Source: Owenweeksia hongkongensis DSM 17368 (lineage in GTDB: Bacteria; Bacteroidota; Bacteroidia; Flavobacteriales; Schleiferiaceae). Taken from it: a stretch of DNA of 64,000 bases. The position numbers and the translations under genes are program-made. Positions 36,787 through 46,198 of this stretch are shown piece by piece (within the stretch, counting starts at the first letter, position 1; each line of letters opens with the position of its first letter). The stretch lies in the NCBI RefSeq assembly GCF_000236705.1, contig NC_016599.1, forward strand, positions 1,798,001-1,862,000. The letters run 5' to 3'. Below the pieces are notes generated by a model. It ran no database searches. It was not told where the DNA came from and worked only from the letters and a program-made list of their open reading frames with translations.

Positions 36787-39700
36787 TTAATCAAGTAACA
36801 CTTTTGTTTTAACCGATTCAGCTTCATTACTCAATGCAACTACATACATGGCTGAAGCAAGGTTTTCCGGAAGATCGACCCTGTTGTTACCTTTATTTAA
36901 ACTCACATTCTTCTGCCACAAAACTTGACCATTCAAGCTATACAGCTTGAGTGTACAGCCAAAAAGACGAGCCGTAGAATTGATGAATAGTTGATGCCCA
37001 AAAGCGTAAACCTCTAACCCTGACAATACTGATTCCTCGATACCCACTCCATAGTCAAAGTTTATCATTACACGGGAAATATTATCTGCTTCATTCCCTT
37101 CGATAATGCTATCCAAAGCATCGGTAAAATAAAACAGGTAATAGTCCTTTTGAGAAATTGGAGTGGGGTAAAAAACCTGCTGCATACCTAAAAATGTATC
37201 TCCTGCTAGTATAATATTTTCCTGAACTGATTGAACAAAAATATCTCCTGAGTCGAAAGTGCTATCAGTAGACCAAAAAAACCGAGTTTCGCTCACTTCA
37301 CCGTCTAACAAGCCGGTATTTATTATCGAGTAAGGAGCCTGAATATCCGGCTTGGACATTTGCGCAGAGATTGAATCCAGTGGAGACTTAGCATAATAAT
37401 CAGCGAATGGTGGGAAATTGATTTTATAAGAACCTAGGTTATTTGACTCATCTTTTTCCACCAAAGTAGAATCTGCATCGCAGACATAGAAAAGGTAATA
37501 CTCATTTTGAATCAAAGGGCTTGGGATGCTTATAATTACATTACCACTTCGGCTACCTCCCATAGAAATAGCGGTCACATTGACATTTTGAACCTGAAGA
37601 TCTGTAGGATCGAGCAGACTATCCTCTGACCAGAAAAACTTCAATTTAGTATTTCCACCATTAAGGTCACCTTCATTTTTCAAGGTGTAGTTTACCTGAA
37701 TATTTGTTTGTGCCACAGTAGCATTTATTGAGACCGCGGAGTCAAGCGCAACATAATCAGGACTGGTGGCTGTAATACTAAAATTGTCAAAACGCATTCC
37801 TTGTACAAATCCCAGACCCATATTATGCCATTTGCTTCTGTACTTAAAACGAAACACCACATTCTTCTCACCACGTAAAAAACTAATGTCGATCCATCGA
37901 TTGGTAAGGGGTGCCGAACCATTGGTGGGAGGCATTTCAGACCAGCCTGGCTGATTATTTACTTGATCCATGCTTTGATTATTAAACCAATTCTGAGCGG
38001 TACCTGCCTGATCGGTTAAAGAGGTGAAGTTTCCTCCTCCATTTGTAGAGTATTCCAAAGTTCCACCATCTGCATCATTACCATGCATAACGCCAGTGCA
38101 AAGAAGATCAAATGACAAATGGATTTTATGTTGATGACTAAAATCAAATCCTGGGGTTTCCAAATGCCAGAATGGAACTTGATTTATGTATACAACATTG
38201 TTTACCTGATCAGTAAACATCTCCCCAGATTTACGCTTTGACTGATAAACTGGCTCACCAGGAGATAGCTTGTTTCGAAATCGAAACTGATCCTGAAGGA
38301 GTACGTTATACCGATCAAGTGAATATTCATGCCAGCCTTCAGTCAAAGAATCATTAAAATTTTCTTGATATGGAAAACTATCAATTCCTCCTTTGCCTAA
38401 GGCCCATGCACCTATATTATTACTTTCATTGTATTCAGCAAGAGAGTCATTCGAATCAAGCTCATAAAGCAAATACTCATAGCTCGCTAAACCTGTATTT
38501 AATAACTCCCTTACAGTAAGGTAATACCCTTTATCGGGGCGTATAGCTGGAATGTCTTTTGTATTAACAATAAAATCGTTGGTATCCAAAATACTATCTG
38601 CCGAAAGGTGAAATCTCACTTTAGTTGGATTAGCTCTTGAGTTTCCTGAATTAAAAATCAGCATATTGAACTTAATCCAATCTGCCGTTCTGCTTATCAT
38701 CAAATTTTTATCGAGCGCTACCTTCAAATCCACATCCGCCTCTTCTATTGCAAAGTTGTCAATTAGAGCGCCCTCCAAATTGTAAAGCGAGTTTGCACCG
38801 GTAAGTGTTCCCAAGTTAAATCGGAACTGAATATTTGAGTGCTTTGCCAAATGGCTTATATCAATAGAGTAATGAGTGTTACGATAGGTATCCCTTCCGT
38901 TATATTCGAGCTTCGTTACAAAAGCCCTTTCCGTAAGATCAAAAAGCAGCTCCGAGTAGTTGCCACCCCATACCCTATCGGTACCAACATAATCTTGATA
39001 ATCCATTCTGTAATACCATCGGCTGAAAGATTGACTAGCGGTATCTAATATTTGCCAAGTCTTTCCACTATCAATTGAATAGCTCAAATTAGTAGAGGCT
39101 TCAGAACAAGCACAATTAGCATCTCCATGCAAAAACATATCAAATGACAGCACTGGCTCTGAGCTAGTCGTCAGGTCATAAACAGGAGTATAAAGATGCA
39201 TTCTACTCTTTGGAGATACTTGGCCATTTTTATTAGTAACCCAAGCTTTAGATCCGGAAAAGGCCTGATTTAACACACTTCCGCTTGGCACACCTAGCTC
39301 CCAATCATCAGTCCCCAAACTAGCATCATGCCGCCACCCCGTGCTCTGCGATTCAAAATCATTGCTGTATGGAATACTTTGTACCGGCTGCTGATATACC
39401 TCAAAAAAACCGGCATTGTTGTACTCCCTCATTTCACTTACTACATTAGAAGTATCTAATTTATAAAGGACATAATACTTGCCAGCATTGCTAGTAGGCT
39501 TGGTGAACGTTACATTTCTCCACACACCAGTTAGGCCGGGCACTAAAGCCTCTGTTGCACTTCGAAGATATGTATCCCCCATATCCAGAATGGTATCAGT
39601 AGACCAGTAAAATGACGAAATTGAAGCAGGAGCTGCAACTGAACCACAATTATTTATGTAGTATGAAAGCGTGTAGGTAGAAGATGCCACATCTGTGAAC

Positions 39701-40644
39701 CGATCCATTTTTCCTCGCTCAAGTGTAAGGTCTGCTTTAGCCGGCCCAATATATAAATCATCAATATTTAAACCTTCCGGATCATAATAACCGGCACTAA
39801 ACTTAAATCTGAATTTTACATTATTAGCATTAGAAAGGCTAGATAGAGAAGTATTCATAAAATCCCAGTCATCATCTCGTCCAGCTGGAATATTGGCTAA
39901 TGAATTCCACCAAACTCCGCAATCCGTACTATATTCTATTTCAGTTGTATTTGAGTTGCTGTGGTTTTTAAACCAAAAGTTTAGGATTAGATTTCCCGAA
40001 GCCGCTGAAAGATCAAAGTAGGGAGTATTAAGATACTGGACGCCAATAGAGTTTGCAACAACCGTCTTACTTGTGTGCCATGCATTTTTGCCTGAGTGCG
40101 TCCCCTCAAGATGATGACTATAACCACTACCTCTAGCCCACATTTGAGGATTTGAAGAAGACGATTGACCAAGGGACCACAACGAATCTGAAGTCTCAAA
40201 ATCCCAAAAATGCGGAAGAGTTAATACTTGCTCAAGCATTAGTACGATTCGGCCCAGGTTATCAGTTTCGTTAGATTCTTGAATTGTATTCGTATAATCA
40301 TGCTGTAGGAGGATATAATAGAAACCTGGGGTAGTGAATGTTGGCACTGTAAAAGTTTGGTTCCAATTTATTACAGGACCATTGGTACTTATACTCTTAG
40401 TTCCTAAAAGTTGATCAGTACTATCCAGAATTCCATCAGTGGAAATAAAAAATTTTGTTTTTATTGAGACATAACTTGTGCTTGGATTAGAGTGTCCAAT
40501 TTCTGCACTAATTCTTAAAGAAGTACAATCTAAAGATAACCGCAAGGTATCGTCAGAGTTAATTCCATAAACATTAGGCAATCCCTGACCAGACAGGGAC
40601 GAGCATGTAAATACTGTGATAATTAGTGATAAAAATTTCTTCAT
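36787..40644 (-). CDS. Large CARDB-repeat surface protein with T9SS sorting tail
   Basis: 1285 aa with signal peptide MKKFLSLIITVFTCSSLSGQ. Five CARDB-like repeats can be seen (roughly residues 45-130, 320-420, 675-770, 985-1080 and 1100-1195), each with an SxDxxLDxxD turn and an ending such as ESNETDNLG or EYNESNNIG. Three jelly-roll/MAM-like modules lie between them (roughly 145-310, 425-660, 775-975), with repeated phrases such as LNFWFK and FRFKF. The C-terminus (SGLEVYAFGHQLFINSTARL then LYSLNGQVLWQKN) is a Por sorting domain. Likely a secreted adhesin or cell-surface structural protein. Single gene, terminated towards the SDR gene. Confidence 0.88.
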   Translation of the reverse strand: MKKFLSLIITVFTCSSLSGQGLPNVYGINSDDTLRLSLDCTSLRISAEIGHSNPSTSYVSIKTKFFISTDGILDSTDQLLGTKSISTNGPVINWNQTFTVPTFTTPGFYYILLQHDYTNTIQESNETDNLGRIVLMLEQVLTLPHFWDFETSDSLWSLGQSSSSNPQMWARGSGYSHHLEGTHSGKNAWHTSKTVVANSIGVQYLNTPYFDLSAASGNLILNFWFKNHSNSNTTEIEYSTDCGVWWNSLANIPAGRDDDWDFMNTSLSSLSNANNVKFRFKFSAGYYDPEGLNIDDLYIGPAKADLTLERGKMDRFTDVASSTYTLSYYINNCGSVAAPASISSFYWSTDTILDMGDTYLRSATEALVPGLTGVWRNVTFTKPTSNAGKYYVLYKLDTSNVVSEMREYNNAGFFEVYQQPVQSIPYSNDFESQSTGWRHDASLGTDDWELGVPSGSVLNQAFSGSKAWVTNKNGQVSPKSRMHLYTPVYDLTTSSEPVLSFDMFLHGDANCACSEASTNLSYSIDSGKTWQILDTASQSFSRWYYRMDYQDYVGTDRVWGGNYSELLFDLTERAFVTKLEYNGRDTYRNTHYSIDISHLAKHSNIQFRFNLGTLTGANSLYNLEGALIDNFAIEEADVDLKVALDKNLMISRTADWIKFNMLIFNSGNSRANPTKVRFHLSADSILDTNDFIVNTKDIPAIRPDKGYYLTVRELLNTGLASYEYLLYELDSNDSLAEYNESNNIGAWALGKGGIDSFPYQENFNDSLTEGWHEYSLDRYNVLLQDQFRFRNKLSPGEPVYQSKRKSGEMFTDQVNNVVYINQVPFWHLETPGFDFSHQHKIHLSFDLLCTGVMHGNDADGGTLEYSTNGGGNFTSLTDQAGTAQNWFNNQSMDQVNNQPGWSEMPPTNGSAPLTNRWIDISFLRGEKNVVFRFKYRSKWHNMGLGFVQGMRFDNFSITATSPDYVALDSAVSINATVAQTNIQVNYTLKNEGDLNGGNTKLKFFWSEDSLLDPTDLQVQNVNVTAISMGGSRSGNVIISIPSPLIQNEYYLFYVCDADSTLVEKDESNNLGSYKINFPPFADYYAKSPLDSISAQMSKPDIQAPYSIINTGLLDGEVSETRFFWSTDSTFDSGDIFVQSVQENIILAGDTFLGMQQVFYPTPISQKDYYLFYFTDALDSIIEGNEADNISRVMINFDYGVGIEESVLSGLEVYAFGHQLFINSTARLFGCTLKLYSLNGQVLWQKNVSLNKGNNRVDLPENLASAMYVVALSNEAESVKTKVLLD

Positions 40645-41056
40645 GAGTTAGTTGCAATTAGTCAGTAGCAAAATACTATATTATTTTACAAATTTTAATA
40701 GCAGACTTCACGTCATCACATTACCAAACTCAATCACTATACACTGAAAGTTTTAGCGAAAATTCCAAAATCATTCCGATAAGTACTTTCTCTGCCGAAT
40801 TTGCGCGAATTGCGCCTATTTGTCCTTTTTTACTGCATATTCTGCAGACTTCTCCATTCTGTTAAAATAGCACATCTTTACCCACAAAACCCACAAACCA
40901 CTGCTTCCCAGTGTGTTAAGGTGGAATAAATCACAAGATGCCAAAGACGCATGGTGCTTGCAACTTATATGGCAGCTTACAAACTTTATAGCTGATTAAC
41001 CATTAGTTATATGGGTGCTAAGCCAAACAAATTAATATTTCACTTAAAACAATACT
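40645..41056. other. Divergent intergenic region upstream of proC
   Basis: 412 bp without a coding frame. Contains GCGCGAATTGCGC, the short palindrome CTGCATATTCTGCAG (about 40833-40847) and AT-rich sequence before proC. No convincing TAnnTTTG box for either divergent gene. Confidence 0.4.
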
Positions 41057-41866
41057 ATGAAAGTATTAGTCATAGGAGCCGGAAACATGGGCTTAACCTA
41101 TGCTGAAGCAATTTCAAAGTCGGAATTACTCCAGAATAACCAATTGATGATTTTGGACACCGATTCAGAAAAAATCAAGGAACTGCGCAAGAGCAAAAAT
41201 TTTGAAGTTTTTGATAGTTTAAAATCCTGCGTTCCTAAAGCGGACATCATTTTTGTGGCCGTAAAACCATATCACAGTGAAGACCTATTTGCCGAAATGA
41301 AATCCATGGTGAATGCCGAGCAGGTTTTCATTTCTATAATGGCAGGGGTGTCTATCAAGTTTATGCAGGAATCCATGGGGGTAACCAAAGTGGTGCGTGC
41401 CATGCCTAATCTACCAGCGCAGGTAGGAAAAGGAGTTACATCTTACACGGCTTCCGAAGAAGTTTCCAGACTGGAGCTTCTTACAGTTGAAAATCTCCTG
41501 AACACCACCGGTAAAACGGTACGCCTGGATACCGAAAATGATATTGATGCCTCTACCGGTATTTCAGGAAGCGGACCTGCTTACATCTTTTACTTTATGC
41601 AAAGTATGATTGAGGCAGCTCTTAAAATGGGCTTCTCCGAACATGACTCTAAAGTATTGGTGGGCCAAACATTTGAAGGTGCTGTGGAGCTTTTTAATAG
41701 TAACAACCTTTCACCAAATTCATGGATGGACAGAGTGGCCTCTAAAGGAGGAACTACACGTGCAGCCTTGGATTCTATGGAAGATAACAACGTGAAAGAA
41801 ATGATTAAAGAAGCTGCTTATGCTGCCTTTAATCGCGCTGTTGAACTTGGAAAAGAAACAGTATAA
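41057..41866 (+). CDS. proC: Pyrroline-5-carboxylate reductase
   Basis: 269 aa. NAD(P)-binding GAGNMGL at the N-terminus, AVKPYHSED, RAMPNLPAQVGKG and the catalytic SGSGPAYIFYFMQSMIEAAL with the terminal GGTTRAALDSMED are diagnostic. It reduces pyrroline-5-carboxylate to proline, the last step. 3 bp upstream of proB. Confidence 0.95.
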   Translation: MKVLVIGAGNMGLTYAEAISKSELLQNNQLMILDTDSEKIKELRKSKNFEVFDSLKSCVPKADIIFVAVKPYHSEDLFAEMKSMVNAEQVFISIMAGVSIKFMQESMGVTKVVRAMPNLPAQVGKGVTSYTASEEVSRLELLTVENLLNTTGKTVRLDTENDIDASTGISGSGPAYIFYFMQSMIEAALKMGFSEHDSKVLVGQTFEGAVELFNSNNLSPNSWMDRVASKGGTTRAALDSMEDNNVKEMIKEAAYAAFNRAVELGKETV

Positions 41867-41869
41867 GAC

Positions 41870-42655
41870 ATGGCAGAACATTGCGACAAAAAGAAAAGAG
41901 TAGTGGTAAAAGTTGGTACCAATGTAATGACCAACAAGGATAATCGCATTGTAGGCCCCATTTTGAAAAGTTTGGTACATCAAATTGCTAAGCTTTATGA
42001 AGAGGATGTACTTACAGTTTTAGTTTCCTCAGGTTCCGCTATTGCGGGAAAAGAAGTGTTGGGTGACAGCGAAATTCAAGATCCTACCACACGTAGACAG
42101 GTATTTTCTGCTGTGGGTCAACCGCGAATGATGCGCCATTACTACAGTATTTTTCATGATTATGGAATGCGCTGTGCACAAGTACTTGCCACCAAGCGTG
42201 ACTTTGCGCCAGGTAAGCACCGTGACAATATGATAAACTGCTATGAAGCACTTTTAAGCGAAGGGATAATTCCTATTGCAAATGAAGATGATGCCGTTTC
42301 GCTTACCATGTCTATGTTTTCAGACAATGACGAGTTGGCCAGCCTGGTGGCGGAATTGATTGATGCAGATATGCTCATCCTATTGACGGACACAGATGGG
42401 CTTTTTACCGGTCATCCCGATCATGATGATTCAAAAATTATCCGTCATGTACAAATTGACCAAGATGTAGAACAATACATTCAGGAAAGTGAAAAAGGCG
42501 AAGGCGAAGGCCGTGGTGGAATGGAGAGCAAACTAGGTGTTGCAAAAAGTACCGCTGCCAAAGACATTCCTACCTATATAGCCAACGGTAAACGCGAAAA
42601 TGTAATTGTGGATATAGTGCAAGGCAAAGAAGTGGGAACCCGATTTACAGCATAG
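41870..42655 (+). CDS. proB: Glutamate 5-kinase, without PUA domain
   Basis: 261 aa of the amino-acid kinase fold: VVVKVGTNVMTNKD, VSSGSAIAGKEVL, ANEDDAVS, LLTDTDGLFTGHP and GRGGMESKLGVAKSTA (catalytic GG-MxxKxxA loop). The C-terminal PUA domain of enterobacterial ProB (about 370 aa) is absent, as in shorter variants. It phosphorylates glutamate, first step of proline synthesis. Followed by a 286-bp gap with the structured element before proA. Confidence 0.93.
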   Translation: MAEHCDKKKRVVVKVGTNVMTNKDNRIVGPILKSLVHQIAKLYEEDVLTVLVSSGSAIAGKEVLGDSEIQDPTTRRQVFSAVGQPRMMRHYYSIFHDYGMRCAQVLATKRDFAPGKHRDNMINCYEALLSEGIIPIANEDDAVSLTMSMFSDNDELASLVAELIDADMLILLTDTDGLFTGHPDHDDSKIIRHVQIDQDVEQYIQESEKGEGEGRGGMESKLGVAKSTAAKDIPTYIANGKRENVIVDIVQGKEVGTRFTA

Positions 42656-42678
42656 TAAAATGCAAGTTCCGATGGATC

Positions 42679-42807
42679 GGCATTCAAGCAATAAATGTTC
42701 TGATTTAAATTCATCTTTAGAGAGACCGAGAAGCTCCTAAGGATTGAGGAGATCACTCGGCCGAACTTAAGCTGAGTAACAAGCAGGTTATCCATTTCTT
42801 GCAAGCC
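42679..42807 (+). ncRNA. Structured 129-nt element, copy 1 (candidate RNA motif)
   Basis: A predicted four-helix structure. P1: 24-nt arms 42679-42702 and 42784-42807, 16 Watson-Crick plus 2 wobble pairs. P2: 42709-42717 with 42769-42777, 8 of 9 pairs. P3: CCGAG (42726-42730) with CTCGG (42756-42760). P4: CTCC (42734-42737) with GGAG (42748-42751), capped by TAAGGATTGA. The core words TAGAGAGAC, AAGGATTGAGGAGATCAC and GCCGAACTTA are shared with copy 2. A T-rich tail and a GCACC-TGA-GGTGC hairpin follow. The orientation is inferred from co-direction with proB and proA. It may also be a mobile palindromic repeat. Confidence 0.6.
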
Positions 42808-42941
42808 TAGACTTTTTAGTTCGTTTTGGGGCACCTGAGGTGCAACCGAAAGCATAAGCACTTTGCGCATAATGCCAAAATGAACATTAAAAAATTAAAT
42901 AAAACCAGTGGCAATAAAAGACCACATCAAAAAAGATACAA

Positions 42942-44141
42942 ATGAGATTATTACAGACTGAACTTAAGAACAAAGTGTTGCAGTCTATGATGAATATTCT
43001 TGACAAAAGACGTGAAGACATTATAGCTGCCAATCAAAAGGATTTGGACGCATTTGACAAAAACGACCAGGCTCTTTACGACAGACTGATCGTAAACGAA
43101 GCCAAGGTTGATGGTATGATCACAGCTGTAAAAGAAGTGATGCAGCAGGATGATCCCGTTGGAGAAGTTATCTCACAGAGAAAATTGGAAAACGGCCTAA
43201 ACATCATCAATAAGACAGCACCTTTCGGCACCATCATGATTATTTATGAGTCTCGCCCCGATGTTACCATTGAAGCAGCAGTTTTAGCCTTTAAGGCGAA
43301 TAGCAAAATATTACTAAAAGGTGGTAAAGAAGCCTTTCATAGCAATGTTGTTTTGGTAGAATGCTGGCATGAAGCTCTTACTGAAAATGGCCTTGATAAA
43401 GACTGGATCCAGATGCTTCAGATGAATCGTGAGGAAACTCAGGAATTCTTAAGAAACCCAAGCCAAAAGCTGGATTTGATTGTTCCGCGTGGTGGCGAAC
43501 GATTGATAGAATTTGTAAAACAACACGCTAAATGCGCAGTTCTGGTGAGCGGTAGAGGAAACAACTTCCTTTATGTACATAAGGATGCAGATTGGCAGCA
43601 AGCCCTTAAAGTGATTGTAAATGCAAAGACAGCTAAGATTTCCGCCTGCAATGCACTTGACAAAATTTTGGTGGATGAAAACCTTCCTGAATTTGAAAGT
43701 CACCTGAAAGAACTTCAAAAAGTGCTGAAGGAAAATAAGGTAGAAATATTGGTAGATGATAAAGTGAGTGGCATCTTGAATGATGAGCAAACCATCACCG
43801 ATAAGGCAATTTGGAAAGAAGAGTTTTTAGCACTTAAAAGTGTGGTTGGTTCAGTGAGCAATCCCAATGAAGCCATTGATCTGATCAACGAAAATAGCGG
43901 TGGCCACTCCAGCACTATTATGACAAAAGATGCCAGCACCGCAGAAACTTTTATGGAACAGGTAGACAGCGCAGCGGTGTATCACAATGCCAGCACACGT
44001 TTTACTGATGGTGGCTCAATGGGCGTTGGTGCCGAGTTGGCTATTAGCACAGATAAACTTCATCATCGTGGACCATTAGGCCTTAAGCAATTGGTGACTA
44101 ACAAATATTATGTTCATGGAGATGGACAGATAAGAGAATAG
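42942..44141 (+). CDS. proA: Glutamate-5-semialdehyde dehydrogenase (gamma-glutamyl phosphate reductase)
   Basis: 399 aa aldehyde-dehydrogenase fold. YESRPDVTIEAAVLAFKAN, GGKEAFHSN and IVPRGGERLIEFVK are conserved; the catalytic cysteine is C236 in AKISACNALDK, and GAELAISTDKLHHRGPLGLK closes the family pattern. It reduces gamma-glutamyl phosphate to the semialdehyde for ProC. Separated from proB by 286 bp, unlike the tight proC-proB spacing. Confidence 0.95.
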   Translation: MRLLQTELKNKVLQSMMNILDKRREDIIAANQKDLDAFDKNDQALYDRLIVNEAKVDGMITAVKEVMQQDDPVGEVISQRKLENGLNIINKTAPFGTIMIIYESRPDVTIEAAVLAFKANSKILLKGGKEAFHSNVVLVECWHEALTENGLDKDWIQMLQMNREETQEFLRNPSQKLDLIVPRGGERLIEFVKQHAKCAVLVSGRGNNFLYVHKDADWQQALKVIVNAKTAKISACNALDKILVDENLPEFESHLKELQKVLKENKVEILVDDKVSGILNDEQTITDKAIWKEEFLALKSVVGSVSNPNEAIDLINENSGGHSSTIMTKDASTAETFMEQVDSAAVYHNASTRFTDGGSMGVGAELAISTDKLHHRGPLGLKQLVTNKYYVHGDGQIRE

Positions 44142-44165
44142 GATATAACCCTATTTCTTGCTTCT

Positions 44166-44217
44166 CGACTTCGCTCGAAGTGACAACCAGTTCGCAAGGT
44201 CACATTGAGCGAAGTCG
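44166..44217. repeat. Long imperfect palindrome (REP-like)
   Basis: CGACTTCGCTC and GAGCGAAGTCG pair perfectly, extended inward by GTGAC with GTCAC. Sits 24 bp after proA. Sequence of the CTTCGCTCGAAGTGACA type is widespread in Bacteroidota genomes. It may double as the proA transcript end. Confidence 0.75.
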
Positions 44218-44323
44218 AAATGTTTTGCGCCAAATTTTGAAAAGCATATATACTTCCTACTTACCTTTTCTATTCCTTCAGAATTTAGGATTTTTGCGAA
44301 ACGCTCTCACCAAAAAGAAACAA

Positions 44324-45661
44324 ATGAGAATTACCTTTCTTACTGCTTTATCATTTCTATTTATCAGTAGTGCTGCTTTCGCTCAAGGCGAAAAAAGTAA
44401 CACCAAGAAATTTCCCAAAGAACTCAGGTACAACTTTAGTGAAGATGGTGAGCAATATGTAAAGGCTACTTTTCTTGCACAAATTTGGGGGCGATACACA
44501 GACAATAATCCAGGTACCACGCTTTATGGTTTTGACGAACCTACAAGCTTTGACATGGGACTGCGAAGAGTGAGAATGCAGGTGTACGGACAGCTTACTG
44601 ATCGAATATTTTTCTACACTCAATTTGGGCAAAACAATTTAAGCTCAAGCGGACCGCGAAAGCAAGGCATCTTTTTTCATGATGCACTAGGAGAGTTTAA
44701 AGTTTACAAAAACGCAGTTTCGATAGGTGCCGGCCTTACTGCCTGGACAGGTGCCAGCCGCTATTCCTCTCCTGCCATAGGTAGCATTCTTACTTTAGAC
44801 GCTCCTCTTTATCAGCAATACACTGCCGATATTTCCGATCAGTTTGTACGAAAGCTCAGCATTTATGCAAAAGGTAAAATTGGCAAATTGGATTACCGCT
44901 TAGCCTTGAGTGACCCTATGGCTATTCCTGTTTCTACGGGTCAACCAGGAGGAATAAGCACTAGCTCTATGTACTCTTCAGAGCCGCCAAAAGCGCAGAT
45001 ACATGGTTACTTTATGTACCAATTTATGGATCAGGAAGACAACACTACACCCTATAACGCTGGCAGCTATTATGGCAAAAAAACTATAGTAAACCTGGGG
45101 GTAGGATTTGTACAACAACCTCAAGCCATGTGGAATCTGTCAGATGATCTTCAAGACACTTTGCGCAGCAATCTGTCAATTCTTTCAACTGATTTCTTCT
45201 TTGAAAAGCCACTTGACAAAACCAAGCAAAACGCGGTAACTACATATGCCGCTTACACGTTTTCTGATTATGGAAAAAATTATCTCCGAAACACTGGAGT
45301 GATGAATCCCGCCACCGGAAACAGTAATTCCACGGTGGTAAACGGAGCCGGAAATGCCTTCCCTATGAATGGTACAGGAAACACTATTTACGCGCAAGCG
45401 GGCTACCTTTTTAGGAAAGACCTATTAAAAGATCTTGGAACAATCCAGTTATTTGGTGCGCTACAACATTCTACTTTTGATGCACTTGACGACCCAATGC
45501 TGATGTACGAACTTGGTGCAAATTGGCTGATTGCCGGAAATAATGCAAAGCTTTCTCTAGAATATCAAAGCCGACCCGTATTTGAAACGGATGCTCTTGG
45601 AGATGCTAAAACCACTGCCCGAAAAGGTATGGTGGTGATGCAATTACAAGTTGGAATTTAG
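44324..45661 (+). CDS. Phosphate-selective-porin-like outer-membrane protein
   Basis: Start at MRITFLTALSFLFISSAAFAQ (ATG 44324); the upstream in-frame ATG overlaps the REP element. 445 aa. The porin O/P pattern: YNFSEDGEQYVKATFLAQIW, the LRRVRMQVYGQLTDRIFFYTQFGQ first barrel segment, periplasmic turns and long outer loops, ending VVMQLQVGI. Probably a 16-18-strand channel; the solute is unknown. Alone between proA and two small genes. Confidence 0.8.
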   Translation: MRITFLTALSFLFISSAAFAQGEKSNTKKFPKELRYNFSEDGEQYVKATFLAQIWGRYTDNNPGTTLYGFDEPTSFDMGLRRVRMQVYGQLTDRIFFYTQFGQNNLSSSGPRKQGIFFHDALGEFKVYKNAVSIGAGLTAWTGASRYSSPAIGSILTLDAPLYQQYTADISDQFVRKLSIYAKGKIGKLDYRLALSDPMAIPVSTGQPGGISTSSMYSSEPPKAQIHGYFMYQFMDQEDNTTPYNAGSYYGKKTIVNLGVGFVQQPQAMWNLSDDLQDTLRSNLSILSTDFFFEKPLDKTKQNAVTTYAAYTFSDYGKNYLRNTGVMNPATGNSNSTVVNGAGNAFPMNGTGNTIYAQAGYLFRKDLLKDLGTIQLFGALQHSTFDALDDPMLMYELGANWLIAGNNAKLSLEYQSRPVFETDALGDAKTTARKGMVVMQLQVGI

Positions 45662-45753
45662 AGTGGGCAGCCGATAAACTTTGTTAAAATAAAAGTCTCT
45701 GCCTGATTTTATTTTACATTCGCTCCCTCATCAAGGAAATTAATTACTGCCCT

Positions 45754-46071
45754 TTGAAAAGCAGATTTTCACAAATACTGATTTCTATTTTTGTGCTCAT
45801 CGGCACTGCCCTATTTATCAATAGCGGCTCCAATGAGCGTAAAAAAGTATTTGACCTTGAAACGTTAGAAAGCACCATTCTTATTGAAGAAGCTTCTTCA
45901 GACAGTGATTTCGAAATTTCCTTTTCTGGCTTTGGAAGAATCAATCTTAAGGAGCATTTATCAAAACTCTTCTACGAAGGCACTTCCAAATCAGATAGAC
46001 AAATTAGCCTTTCTCTTGCAGAAACAAGTAAGCTGTACATTCTTTTCCAGCAGCTTAGAGTTTACTCTTAG
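45754..46071 (+). CDS. Small membrane-anchored hypothetical protein
   Basis: 105 aa, starts with TTG at 45754 (KSRFSQILISIFVLIGTALFI gives one membrane helix). The rest is polar with no motif recognised. In the same direction as the next gene and the heme-uptake genes. The lack of an ATG makes the start uncertain. Confidence 0.5.
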   Translation: MKSRFSQILISIFVLIGTALFINSGSNERKKVFDLETLESTILIEEASSDSDFEISFSGFGRINLKEHLSKLFYEGTSKSDRQISLSLAETSKLYILFQQLRVYS

Positions 46072-46198
46072 CCACTCACCTAGCTAGTTCTGTAAGGTTC
46101 TGGCCATTTGGATTGCTGCTAACATTTTCGCCAGCCCCTCTTTTTTCTTCAATTTTAAAGTATCAAATCGCAATGTCCGGTAAGGACAAATCACTTTT

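Noticed and set aside
42661-42941. Possible small coding genes in the proB-proA gap
   Set aside because: Any frame here is interrupted or antisense, and the compensatory changes against the second copy are in base pairs, not codon positions.
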